A stretch of 64,000 nucleotides of DNA, from contig JAIELX010000008.1 of NCBI GenBank assembly GCA_019752635.1, positions 165,236 through 229,235 on the forward strand, given 5' to 3'. The DNA is from Candidatus Obscuribacterales bacterium. Its GTDB lineage: Bacteria > Cyanobacteriota > Vampirovibrionia > Obscuribacterales > Obscuribacteraceae. Position numbers and translations under genes: made by a program. Within the stretch, counting starts at the first letter, position 1, and each line of letters opens with the position of its first letter. Positions 1-8,407 of this stretch are shown here, in pieces. A model generated the notes under the pieces. That model searched no databases and was not told the origin of the DNA. It saw only the letters and a program-made list of their open reading frames with translations.

Positions 1-2800
1 TTTGATAATCTGGCGATGCCGCAGCGGACGAGAGCGCCCTATCTACAGCCGAGACATTGAATCCAGCGCTATCGGTGCCGGCCGCCGCGGTTCGCTCCCT
101 TGGAGCGCCGACCAGCTCGCACTGCGCTATCGCAAGGTAATCCGCGGCGGTCGGGTGCGGCGCAGCCTGAATCGCATCAAGCGTCTTGGCATTCGCTGAA
201 TTGCCTTTGCTACGAACCAAGGCGTCATTCCATAGAGTCTGGCTACTCCGTAACGCGAGGGATTCTTGCGCGAATCTCCGGGCTAGAGGAATATCGCCCA
301 GACTTCCAAATGCCCCTGAGTTTGCCTGGCGAATGAGCGAAACAGCTACATCCGATCGCAGCCTCAGGTCGCCAGCTTCTTCGAGAAAGTCAAACGGTAC
401 CGAGTTTGCTCTAGTAAGTGCCGGCCGCACCATCACATCGTAATTGTTAACGATCAAATGTTCTTTTGCCGACAAGGATAAGCCGCAGGAGTACTCCAAG
501 GAAGAGGAATCATCAACGTTCAGACGACCGATGTCTGGTTTGCGGTCAGCGTAGTCGTCCAGCGCCACCTTAACGGTCGCAAGTAAATCGGCACCGGATG
601 TAATACCAGCAAACGGCAACGCTGCAGCATTCTTGTTGGCCAGTTGAATTCTGTCGTTGATCTGTTTCAACCGAATCTTCTCACTGCCTGTCATCCCGAT
701 CAAGATGATCTCGCCGGCACCGGGGACATGACATATATAGGTTTTAGGGAAAACCGATTGAAAAGTGCGCACAAGCATTTTCAGCTCGTTCTCAGGCATG
801 GCGTAAAGCTGAACCCATTGAGAGCAGACTCCACCCGGCGTCAATCGAGACCGCACAAGCTGCCAGAACTCTCGCGTGTAAAGATCCGCCGCACCGACGG
901 TCCTCGGCTCCGCCGTTTGGCATGCAATTACGTCCCACTTTCGTTTGCTGGCAGCCAACACATAACGCCCGTCGTTCACACGAAAGGTCGGACGAATCAC
1001 CGGGCCGAATTCAAAGAATGGTTCACGAAACGGTTTCAATTTCGCGGCGGCTTCCAAAACGGCCGGCTCCAATTCCGCCACAGTCAGGGATTGCAAAAGC
1101 CCGAAAGAAAGCATAGCGTCAGCGGTGACACCACTTCCATACCCTATCAATAGTGCATGCTCCGGTTTCGAACTCAGTGTAATCGCCAAGGCGCCAAGCA
1201 ACGCATGAGTACTAACATCGCAGCCCGGCGCGATGAGCGAGGGGTCTAGCGGCAATGTTGCTTCAACCTTGCCGTCGCTTCTCAGCGAAATTGTGTTTCC
1301 TGCCGTGCTGACGGAAATGGTGGCATTCAGGCCCTCTTTGTAGTATTCAAGATTGGGAGATGCGGAAGCACGCGTACGCAAGTCAAGCATCGTGTCTAAG
1401 TCGAGATAGCAAAGTCCGCTGGTAAATGCAGCCTTATTATCCACGGGCGCAAGCACTAAACATGCAATAGTCAATGCCGTAATCAAAGCAGACGCGGTCA
1501 ACGCTTTTTTCCGTTCGCCAGTCGCCACTCCAAACAATAGACCAGCGGCGGTGAATATACATGCGCTCAAAATCACACAGGCACTAATGCCTTGCTCCGT
1601 TCTCGCGAACAAAAGCGGCAGCAAGATACCACCACCGGCAATGGCGCCTAAAGCAGATCCCAAACAACTCGCAACGTAAAAGCGGCGCGCAATGGCCGGA
1701 GAGGTTCCAGCTACGGCAAGAGGAAAGATCAATCCAGCCAATATTGAAACCGGCAGCACAAGGGGCACGGCCAGTAGCAATCGAGCGAGTATGAACGTTA
1801 CATCTTCACTGAGACCTCCCTGCACAAATGCGCGAGTAACATCTACTAGCAGCGAAGGAAGAAGCACGAACAGCCTGGACGTGGCAGCAATGACCAAACC
1901 GCACATTAGCATGATCAGAGAAAGGGGCAGCCCGCGTTTCATCCGAGAAGCCATAATGGCCGAACAAGCCAGACCGGCTAGCACAAGAAAGAACACGGAA
2001 CCGGACGAGTAGACCGTAGAACCGAAGGCCGTTGAAAAAATTCGCGTCCAGGCCAACTCCAGCAGCATCGTGCCCACGCCACTCAACACAACGAGCGCTT
2101 CAACAGCTTGCCGCGGCTGAGTGCCTAAGCCCGGAGAGGGCGCGTCGTTCACCGCGCCTTCCCCGGCGTTACCGGAGGTTGCTAGTTCTGAGGGAATATG
2201 CCGACCTTGCTGAAACGCAACTAAGAAAATGGCGATGTTGATACACGCAGCTATTATTGAAGTAGTCTGCACGCCAAGAAAGGGAAGCAACAGAAATCCG
2301 CCTGCAAGTGAGCCGAGCATGGCACCACTTACGTTGAAAGCGTACAGAATCTTCGATTGATCGCGCTCTGTTTGCAAGCGAAGATGTTGCAACAACAGCG
2401 GATACCCCGTTCCCATAGCCGTCGTCGGCACCAACAGCACAATAAACGCCAGAAGAAATCGGGCGATGCCGGACACACCGTCGAGACCATCAATTGGTAC
2501 CAAACCGGCAAGCTGTTCGATGCGCTCCCCGGTGAGAATGAAGGGCAAGACCGCTCCCATCGCACCGCACACCAGCTCCGAAAGCCCCCACGCTCGAAGC
2601 GGACGAGCCTGCATGATTCGCAGTGAAGCCAAATACCCGCCCGCCGCCAGTCCCGCCATGAAAGCAGCAAGTACACAAGCAGTAGAGAATACATTGGCAC
2701 CCATGGTGCGAAGCAACAAGCGCGTCCACACCACTTCAAAGATTAGACTGCTCACTCCGGAGAGGAAAAAGAGCAAGTAGAGCGTTCGCGATGAGAACAT
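1..2800 (-). CDS. Membrane-bound spermidine-synthase-like protein, C terminus beyond the window
   Basis: The frame reads leftward from the ATG at 2800 and stays open for about 933 codons to the window edge, so the C terminus is missing. A GGAGG ribosome site (2806-2810) lies five bases before the start. The first ~500 residues are mostly hydrophobic segments; the opening LSGVSSLIFEVVWTR is typical of fused MFS/spermidine synthase membrane proteins. Near residues 550-650 come a glycine loop (LLIGYGSG), an acidic strand end (VAELEPAVLEA) and AADLYTREFW, which matches the SADLYTREF stretch of aminopropyltransferases. Family members are predicted to have a membrane carrier half and a nucleotide-binding half, but substrates are mostly unknown; true spermidine synthesis is not implied. 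The gene is divergent from the Fe(II) oxygenase at 2921, so a link to the RiPP-like cluster is possible but unproven. Confidence 0.8.
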   Translation of the reverse strand, partial: MFSSRTLYLLFFLSGVSSLIFEVVWTRLLLRTMGANVFSTACVLAAFMAGLAAGGYLASLRIMQARPLRAWGLSELVCGAMGAVLPFILTGERIEQLAGLVPIDGLDGVSGIARFLLAFIVLLVPTTAMGTGYPLLLQHLRLQTERDQSKILYAFNVSGAMLGSLAGGFLLLPFLGVQTTSIIAACINIAIFLVAFQQGRHIPSELATSGNAGEGAVNDAPSPGLGTQPRQAVEALVVLSGVGTMLLELAWTRIFSTAFGSTVYSSGSVFFLVLAGLACSAIMASRMKRGLPLSLIMLMCGLVIAATSRLFVLLPSLLVDVTRAFVQGGLSEDVTFILARLLLAVPLVLPVSILAGLIFPLAVAGTSPAIARRFYVASCLGSALGAIAGGGILLPLLFARTEQGISACVILSACIFTAAGLLFGVATGERKKALTASALITALTIACLVLAPVDNKAAFTSGLCYLDLDTMLDLRTRASASPNLEYYKEGLNATISVSTAGNTISLRSDGKVEATLPLDPSLIAPGCDVSTHALLGALAITLSSKPEHALLIGYGSGVTADAMLSFGLLQSLTVAELEPAVLEAAAKLKPFREPFFEFGPVIRPTFRVNDGRYVLAASKRKWDVIACQTAEPRTVGAADLYTREFWQLVRSRLTPGGVCSQWVQLYAMPENELKMLVRTFQSVFPKTYICHVPGAGEIILIGMTGSEKIRLKQINDRIQLANKNAAALPFAGITSGADLLATVKVALDDYADRKPDIGRLNVDDSSSLEYSCGLSLSAKEHLIVNNYDVMVRPALTRANSVPFDFLEEAGDLRLRSDVAVSLIRQANSGAFGSLGDIPLARRFAQESLALRSSQTLWNDALVRSKGNSANAKTLDAIQAAPHPTAADYLAIAQCELVGAPRERTAAAGTDSAGFNVSAVDRALSSAAASPDYQ

Positions 2801-2805
2801 GCCAG

Positions 2806-2822
2806 CCTCCAGCAGCATTATA
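2806..2822 (-). promoter_or_regulatory. Putative -10 box and ribosome site of the leftward membrane protein gene
   Basis: On the minus strand a perfect TATAAT (2817-2822) is followed within seven bases by GGAGG (2806-2810) and then the ATG at 2800. No convincing -35 hexamer is seen at the usual distance. The 120-bp gap to the next gene must also hold the promoter of the rightward oxygenase gene. Confidence 0.35.
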
Positions 2823-2920
2823 ACCAACCCGTCACAGACTTCGTTCAGTTCAGCCTAATTGGTGGAAGCGACAGCTACAATGTGGCGGTCGACAGGCTCA
2901 GTACACACGTGGAGAAGAGT

Positions 2921-3937
2921 ATGGCGCCACAGAATGCGAACACCTGCATAAAGCTGCCCGTAATCGACGTGTCTCCGCTGACTACTCGCTCAGCCGGCGA
3001 GAACATAGTGGCGGCGCAGATAGGCGAAGCTTGTCGAGACATGGGGTTCTTCTATATCGTCGGACACGGCATTGATGTGGCGCTGCAAACTCGCCTGGAA
3101 GAACTAAGCAAGAAGTTCTTTGCTCAGTCAAAAGAAGCAAAAATGGACATTCGCATGCCCTTGGCGGGTAGCGCCTGGCGTGGTTACTTCCCGGTCGGAG
3201 GCGAGTTGACCTCGGGTAAACCGGATATGAAAGAGGGCATCTACTTCGGAGCGGAGCTCTCCGACGACCATCCCATGGTAAAGGCAGGAGTTCCCGTTCA
3301 CGGAAAGAATCTCTTCCCGAGCATTGCCGGTTTTCGCGAAACCGTGCTTGAGTACCTCGACGCCCAAACACAGCTCGGACATGCGCTCATGCGAGGCCTA
3401 GCGCTCAGCCTCGGGCTGAGCGAATCCTACTTTGCCGACCGGTATACTGCCGACCCGTTGATTCTATTTAGAATCTTCAACTATCCCTATCAGCCGGCCG
3501 ACGATGCCGCAAAGTCCGGAAGCTGGGGCGTCGGCGAACACACCGACTACGGCGTACTTACCATCTTAAAGCAAGACGATGCGGGCGGATTAGAAGTGAA
3601 GAGCGATGGCGGGTGGATTTCAGCGCCGCCGATTGAAAACTCGTTTGTATGTAACATCGGTGACATGCTCGACCGCATGACACGCGGACTGTATCGGTCG
3701 ACTCCTCATCGGGTTCGTAATCCTGCACCAAGAGATCGACTTTCATTTCCTTTCTTCTTCGATCCTAATTTCAACGCAGAAGTAAGCGCGATCGAAGGAC
3801 TATCAGTCGATTTTCAAGACGACAAGCACCAGCGGTGGGACCGGTCTAGTGTCCATGAAATCAGCGGCACTTACGGAGACTACCTGTTAGGGAAGGTATC
3901 CAAAGTCTTTCCGGACTTGCGCCGTGCAGTACTCTAA
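2921..3937 (+). CDS. Fe(II)/2-oxoglutarate-dependent oxygenase, isopenicillin N synthase-like
   Basis: This is a 338-residue soluble oxygenase. An N-terminal DIOX_N-like part (IDVSPL, then MGFFYIVGHG around residues 41-50) precedes the double-stranded beta-helix domain. The iron ligands are visible as H207 and D209 (EHTDYGVLTIL) and H263 (STPHRVRNP). R273 with S275 (RLSFPFFFDPN) is the usual RxS 2-oxoglutarate anchor. I chose the ATG at 2921 because GGAGAAG lies directly upstream (2911-2917); a GTG at 2882 would add 13 residues without a good ribosome site. The family hydroxylates, desaturates or cyclises small molecules and peptides. Its position 102 bp before a cysteine-repeat protein and an MNIO fusion, on the same strand, makes it a candidate tailoring enzyme. 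A housekeeping role is equally possible from sequence alone. Confidence 0.85.
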   Translation: MAPQNANTCIKLPVIDVSPLTTRSAGENIVAAQIGEACRDMGFFYIVGHGIDVALQTRLEELSKKFFAQSKEAKMDIRMPLAGSAWRGYFPVGGELTSGKPDMKEGIYFGAELSDDHPMVKAGVPVHGKNLFPSIAGFRETVLEYLDAQTQLGHALMRGLALSLGLSESYFADRYTADPLILFRIFNYPYQPADDAAKSGSWGVGEHTDYGVLTILKQDDAGGLEVKSDGGWISAPPIENSFVCNIGDMLDRMTRGLYRSTPHRVRNPAPRDRLSFPFFFDPNFNAEVSAIEGLSVDFQDDKHQRWDRSSVHEISGTYGDYLLGKVSKVFPDLRRAVL

Positions 3938-4039
3938 AACTTGGTCCAGAACCTGTCCAAATTCTCCAAACTGAGGATATAGGTAACTTAAGGTTGAAAT
4001 TGGGGTTGGCGTTGAGGAAGACATCCGGAGCGTTAGCCC

Positions 4040-5164
4040 ATGCTATTGACAGAACAAGGCGACTTTAACCGCCGAGAGAAAGACACCAAAGACGAATTGC
4101 CGTCAGAAGACTTAGTAAATCAGGCGCTCGGATTACTCAATTCGGCGAAGGACTCAGCAGTATTGAAGACCGTGCCAATGCTTGGAGCAAGCCTAAGCGG
4201 CGTTCTTCAGCAAGCGCTGCCCAAAAGTTTGATGCAGTGCGTTCACATAGAGCCAAAAGAACAGCCGTCAGAACTTACTCAATGCGTCGCGATGCTGCCG
4301 CACCAAGAGCTGCTGCAGCCCGACTTCGTGAAGTGTTCCCCAAGGCTCCCGCACCCGGAAGAGCTACCGTCCGACCTCGTGAAGTGCGTCGCGATGCTGC
4401 CGCACCAAGAGCTGCTGCAGCCCGACTTCGTGAAGTGTTCCCCAAGGCTCCCGCACCCGGAAGAGCTACCGTCCGACCTCGTGAAGTGCGTCGCGATGCT
4501 GCCGCACGAAGAGCTGCTCCCGCCCGAACTCGCGAAGTGTTCCCCAAGATTCCCGCACCAAGGGGAGCTACCCTCCGACCTCGTGAAGTGCGTCGCGATC
4601 AGGCCCCACGAAGAGCTGCTCCCGCCCGAATTCGCGAAGTGTTCCCCAAGGTTCCCGCACCAAGGGGAGCTACCCTCCGACCTCGTGAAGTGTGTCGCGA
4701 TGTGGCCTCAAGAACAGCTACCGTCCGACCTCGTGAAATGTGTCTCCAGGTTGCCGCGACGCGAACAAAGTCCGGACCATGGCGCACCGGATTTGTTTCA
4801 TTGCGTCTCCGTTCTGCCGGACTACACTCCGTTCAGGCCCAGATTCGAGTCGATCAAATGCGTACACATCGAACCGGAGAAGCCGCCCGTAGATCAGCGT
4901 TGCGCACACAAGCTACCGGACTTGCGACCACCGGTAGATATCCACAACTGCGTCTCAATAACCATACCGCCGGTCACACGCTTCGCTTGTGTAGCCAGAA
5001 ATGACGAGCAACCCGAGCAGCCGCCGAGACATTTCGCCTGCGTGGCCCGTAGCGATGATCCGCCCGCGCGCCATTTCGCTTGCGTCGCCAGAGCCGATGC
5101 TCCTCCGCCTAAATACTTTGCTTGCGTAGCCGAATACAAATCAGAGAAACGTACCTTCGAGTAA
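4040..5164 (+). CDS. Cysteine-repeat protein, proposed multi-core RiPP precursor of the MNIO cluster
   Basis: I do not recognise a named family. The 374-residue chain has a charged, helical N-terminal ~60 residues without cysteine and without a signal peptide, resembling a leader. Then come 19 cysteines at 67, 82, 99, 116, 133, 150, 167, 184, 201, 218, 234, 255, 274, 288, 304, 317, 334, 348 and 361. From 82 to 218 they are exactly 17 residues apart and alternate between KCVAMLP-type and KCSPRLP-type contexts. Nearly all of the first 15 fit C-x4-P; the last four are FACVA, three of them FACVAR. There are no other cysteines, no CxxC pairs and no catalytic domain. The next gene, 35 bp downstream, encodes an MNIO enzyme, a family known to oxidise cysteines in ribosomal peptides, hence the precursor proposal. 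A non-RiPP structural or metal-binding repeat protein is the alternative. Confidence 0.75.
   Translation: MLLTEQGDFNRREKDTKDELPSEDLVNQALGLLNSAKDSAVLKTVPMLGASLSGVLQQALPKSLMQCVHIEPKEQPSELTQCVAMLPHQELLQPDFVKCSPRLPHPEELPSDLVKCVAMLPHQELLQPDFVKCSPRLPHPEELPSDLVKCVAMLPHEELLPPELAKCSPRFPHQGELPSDLVKCVAIRPHEELLPPEFAKCSPRFPHQGELPSDLVKCVAMWPQEQLPSDLVKCVSRLPRREQSPDHGAPDLFHCVSVLPDYTPFRPRFESIKCVHIEPEKPPVDQRCAHKLPDLRPPVDIHNCVSITIPPVTRFACVARNDEQPEQPPRHFACVARSDDPPARHFACVARADAPPPKYFACVAEYKSEKRTFE
4283..4695 (+). repeat. In-frame tandem repeats, 51-bp half units and 102-bp full units
   Basis: Cysteine codons begin at 4283, 4334, 4385, 4436, 4487, 4538, 4589, 4640 and 4691, a strict 51-bp period inside the cysteine-repeat gene. 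Two adjacent half units form a 102-bp unit. The copies beginning at 4283 and 4385 are almost identical at DNA level (GCGATGCTGCCGCACCAAG recurs), while later copies have diverged. This points to recent unequal duplication. Because the unit length is a multiple of three, the repeats also keep long meaningless frames open on both strands. Confidence 0.9.
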
Positions 5165-5186
5165 ACAAGCTTGGTAAATCCTGACA

Positions 5187-5192
5187 TATAAT
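5187..5192 (+). promoter_or_regulatory. TATAAT just before the MNIO fusion gene
   Basis: A perfect TATAAT lies seven bases before the ATG at 5200, inside the 35-bp gap after the cysteine-repeat gene. No -35 hexamer is visible at normal spacing and the ribosome site (GGTGG) is weak. If used, it would give an almost leaderless transcript and separate enzyme expression from precursor expression. It may equally be chance in an A/T-rich gap. Confidence 0.25.
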
Positions 5193-5199
5193 TGGTGGC

Positions 5200-7623
5200 A
5201 TGAAGCGACCAGTGAACGCGCACAACTTTCAAAAGACAAAAGACTCGCTTCCGGTCTACAAGCCCGGATTTGGTCTTCGTTCGGAGATAGCGTCGGGCAT
5301 TAGCGCCAATCGTTCGCAAATTGGATTCCTGGAAGTGACGCCTGAAAACTATTTGCCCGATGTTCGTTCCATCGAATGGTTGGAGCGATTTGTACAGGAC
5401 GGCCCGCTGATTTCGCACAGCGTGTCACTGTCTCTGGGTAGCGTGGACGAACTGGACCTCAAATTTCTCCATGAACTGAAATGGTTTGCCAACCATTTCA
5501 ACGTGGCGTGGTTCAGCGATCACCTCTCGTTCAGCAGCGTGGACGGCCAGTACACCTATGACCTGTTTCCGATGCCGTTTTCACTAAAGTCCGCTCGCTT
5601 TGTCGCGGACCGAGTATTGCGCGCGCAAGAAATTGTCGGGCGCCCGCTGATTATTGAAAACATCCCCTATTATATCGACTCGCCCCCGGGCGACATTACA
5701 GAATCTCAATTCATCACCGCCGTAGCTGAATTTGCCGACTGCGGACTACTGTTGGATTTGAATAACCACGTCGTCAATTCAATCAATCACAACTTTGATG
5801 CAGCCGAGATGCTGCATCATCTTCCATTAGAGCGCGTAGTGCAGATTCACATGGCTGGACATTCCCGCCATGATCGTCGCGCCATTGACACACACGGTGC
5901 TGCAATTGACGACGAATCATTTGATTTGCTAAGACTTGTATGTGAACGCACTTCGGTTAATGCGATCATGGTCGAGCGTGATCAAAACTTTCCTCCGTTC
6001 GAATCTTTGATGGACGAACTGGCACACATTCGCAAAGTGCAAGAGAATACGCAATCACGCTACGATTCAGAATTCCAACCATCAGAGTTCGCTGCGCCAA
6101 GGGAACGTTCACACAGCGTGAGACTCGATGTGCCAGACGACGAGACACTCACGCTTCTGTCGCACTACCAGCGTTTCTTCTATAACAATTGGGACAGCAG
6201 AAGAGTACCCAACTCCATTGAAACGGTGCTATCCGATCTGCAAGCACCAGCAGACGAGTTCTCGGGGGTCGATCACCGAGGCATTGGCGTGTACGCGTGG
6301 CTTCGAAATCAGACACGTTTATCAACGCTCGCATCGATCTTTCCCTGTTGCTGGAAATTGCTGCCACAGGATTACTACGGTACCATAGAGCAGTACTTCA
6401 GCGAATTCCCTGCGCGCAGCAGAGACATTCTCAAAATGGGTGACGCATTTCCGCACTTCATCTCCAATCTTGCGGCCGATGGGCAGGTGGCTCCATTTCT
6501 TCCTCAACTGGCAGAGTTCGAGCTAACGCGGCATCGATTGAGGTCCGTTCAGAAACGAGCCATTACAACTCCGGCCGACGTTGATCTAAATTCCTTTGAA
6601 TTCCTTACTGCGCATAAACCCGTTGTGGTTCCGGGACTGGAATTGCGCTTGTATTCGTATCCGATCAATCAAATTCACGCGCAGCTCACAACAGAGTCGG
6701 CGTGCAAGCTTCAGATCGAGGAGGCTCATACCCAACTCGCGTTGTATCCCGTGGCCGGACGTTGGGAGCCGCAAGTACTTTCGCTGAGCCCCCAAGCACT
6801 GCAGCTCCTTGCTCGCTCAATGGAGAAAAGGTCCAGCTATCTGCAGCTGATCGGTGCAATAACCGGAAAGGGCGCCAACGCCGAGGAAATTGCTGCAGTA
6901 ATCAGCTTGCTGAGATTGCTGCACCAGCATGGAGTTTTTGTCTCCATTGAGCCAATTGTGTCGGCGACGCAGGCGAAAGCAACCGAGCGAGAAATCTGGT
7001 TCGACTTTTACGCAGCCACCACCACCTCCGGTGCACACGATACACTGCGAACGGCACTAGACTTATGGCACGCACGCAACTTCGCCGAATGCCATTGCAA
7101 CGGCGACTACAACGTTTGCACAGCGCGCCTCGCATCGCCAGCGATGGCAATAGACATCGGCGCCGGCGCGGGCAAGGACACCGAATACTTGCTAGACCAT
7201 GGCTGGAGGGTGGTCGCGTTAGATGCTAACGCCGGAGCACTCAAAGAACTGTCGGTCGCACTAAACGAAGCCAAGAAAGCTCGTCTTCACATTGAAGAAG
7301 TTAGCATGGAAACAGCGATGCTTTCCGACGTCAATTTGATCAACGCCAGCTTATCTCTTCCATTCTGCCCGCCTGCGTACTTCGATGACCTGTGGAAGAA
7401 AATCGTCAACGCCTTGCAGCCAGGAGGAATATTTTGCGGTCATTTTTTCGGTCCCTATGATGACTGGGCGGAATCACTTTCAGTGGTAAGCAAATCCAGG
7501 CTTGCACAAATGCTGAAACCGTTCGAAGTCCACATGATGGAAGAACAGCGCGGGCCGGTCATGCTAGCCAACGGCGGTGTCAAACAAGGTCATATCTTCA
7601 GCGTCGTCGCAATCAAAAACTAG
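5200..7623 (+). CDS. Three-domain fusion: MNIO (DUF692) enzyme, DUF2063 partner domain, SAM methyltransferase
   Basis: This is an 807-residue fusion. Residues ~20-285 are a DUF692/MNIO TIM-barrel with the expected metal-ligand pattern: H73 (ISHSVS), D107-H108 (FSDHLSF), E153-N154 (IIENIPYY), D186 to H190 (LLDLNNH), H217 and H221 (QIHMAGH), H232 (DTHGAA) and E259 (MVERDQNFP). Residues ~315-600 resemble DUF2063 (HvfC/BufC): an N-terminal half with LASIFPCCWKLL and RDILKMGDAFPHF, then a winged-helix-like half that in MNIO systems helps bind the leader. Residues ~640-807 are a class I methyltransferase with AIDIGAGAGKD at 650-660. MNIO enzymes use two or three irons and oxygen to rebuild cysteine or aspartate residues in peptides. 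They are normally separate from the partner protein, so having both plus a methyltransferase in one chain is unusual. The substrate is probably the adjacent cysteine-repeat protein. No frameshift is seen at the domain joints. Confidence 0.88.
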   Translation: MKRPVNAHNFQKTKDSLPVYKPGFGLRSEIASGISANRSQIGFLEVTPENYLPDVRSIEWLERFVQDGPLISHSVSLSLGSVDELDLKFLHELKWFANHFNVAWFSDHLSFSSVDGQYTYDLFPMPFSLKSARFVADRVLRAQEIVGRPLIIENIPYYIDSPPGDITESQFITAVAEFADCGLLLDLNNHVVNSINHNFDAAEMLHHLPLERVVQIHMAGHSRHDRRAIDTHGAAIDDESFDLLRLVCERTSVNAIMVERDQNFPPFESLMDELAHIRKVQENTQSRYDSEFQPSEFAAPRERSHSVRLDVPDDETLTLLSHYQRFFYNNWDSRRVPNSIETVLSDLQAPADEFSGVDHRGIGVYAWLRNQTRLSTLASIFPCCWKLLPQDYYGTIEQYFSEFPARSRDILKMGDAFPHFISNLAADGQVAPFLPQLAEFELTRHRLRSVQKRAITTPADVDLNSFEFLTAHKPVVVPGLELRLYSYPINQIHAQLTTESACKLQIEEAHTQLALYPVAGRWEPQVLSLSPQALQLLARSMEKRSSYLQLIGAITGKGANAEEIAAVISLLRLLHQHGVFVSIEPIVSATQAKATEREIWFDFYAATTTSGAHDTLRTALDLWHARNFAECHCNGDYNVCTARLASPAMAIDIGAGAGKDTEYLLDHGWRVVALDANAGALKELSVALNEAKKARLHIEEVSMETAMLSDVNLINASLSLPFCPPAYFDDLWKKIVNALQPGGIFCGHFFGPYDDWAESLSVVSKSRLAQMLKPFEVHMMEEQRGPVMLANGGVKQGHIFSVVAIKN

Positions 7624-7735
7624 ATCGCGGTCACGGCCCTTACGAAGGCAGTTACTAAACTGTCCGACAGAATCGGCTGCTTGTCACCCAATATGATTTT
7701 GCAAGCTCAAGATTTCAACCACCTCAAAGCCAACG

Positions 7736-8407
7736 TCATACTAAGAAGCGATAGCCGAAACCGTGTACCGTTTCAATAGCAGACTCATAACCCAGTGACG
7801 CTAACGCCTTTCGCAACTTCGCGAGGCACGATCGCAAAGCAATTTCAGTACCATCAAAATCAGCGCCCCACACGCCGGCCAGCAACGCCTCTGCGCCCAT
7901 TACTTGCCCGGAGCGTCTTGCAAAAAACTCCAGAAGCGCAAACTCACGCGGTTGCAGCTTCACGGACTTGTCGCCGCGAAAAACAGTGCGAGCCTCCAAA
8001 TCAATGGTCAGTTCGCCCAATTCCAGCTTCTTACCCACGTACGCGGCCGGGCGTCTCAATAGAACAGTGACCCGCGCCACCAGCTCTCGCATATCGAAGG
8101 GCTTAGTCAAATAATCGTCGGCCCCTGCGTAGAGCCCCTCTTCTTTGTCGTTAATATCCGCCTTGGCGGTCAGAAACAAAACCGGCGCGGTATGACCAGC
8201 GGCACGAAAAGCGGAACAAACATCAACACCGGTTTTCCCTGGCATATTCCAGTCAAGGACCAACAAATCAAAAAGTTGAGTCTTCGCGAATTCCTCAGCG
8301 ACATTACCGTCGTGCACCACTTCAACCGAGTGGTCGCGCGCGCGCAGGCTATCCGCCACCATGTCGGCGAGCGCCTGGTCATCATCAGCTAAAAGTATGC
8401 GCGCCAT
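7736..8407 (-). CDS. OmpR/PhoB-family response regulator
   Basis: This 223-residue regulator has a receiver with acidic pocket D8-D10, phospho-acceptor D52 (LDWNMPGK), T80 and K102 (DDYLTKPF). A winged-helix DNA-binding domain (residues ~130-223) ends in the usual ETVHGFGYRF. The ATG at 8407 is chosen because the receiver begins there (MARILLADDD); a longer open frame upstream is not protein-like. No kinase gene is adjacent, so this is an orphan regulator. About 76-115 bp upstream of its start are four phased direct repeats of the type bound by this family, which suggests autoregulation. It converges with the MNIO fusion gene, so it is not obviously part of that operon. Confidence 0.92.
   Translation of the reverse strand: MARILLADDDQALADMVADSLRARDHSVEVVHDGNVAEEFAKTQLFDLLVLDWNMPGKTGVDVCSAFRAAGHTAPVLFLTAKADINDKEEGLYAGADDYLTKPFDMRELVARVTVLLRRPAAYVGKKLELGELTIDLEARTVFRGDKSVKLQPREFALLEFFARRSGQVMGAEALLAGVWGADFDGTEIALRSCLAKLRKALASLGYESAIETVHGFGYRFLV

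Noticed and set aside
644..1153. A 169-codon rightward frame near the left end
   Set aside because: It is a shadow of the leftward membrane/spermidine-synthase-like gene, whose frame is open to the window edge and has recognisable motifs.
4237..5004. A 255-codon arginine-rich open frame overlapping the cysteine-repeat gene, and open minus-strand frames in the same place
   Set aside because: The repeat unit is a multiple of three, which keeps alternative frames open automatically; the composition is not protein-like and there is no ribosome site.
7624..7735. Search for a terminator between the convergent MNIO fusion and OmpR regulator genes
   Set aside because: No stem with adequate pairing and T-run was found.
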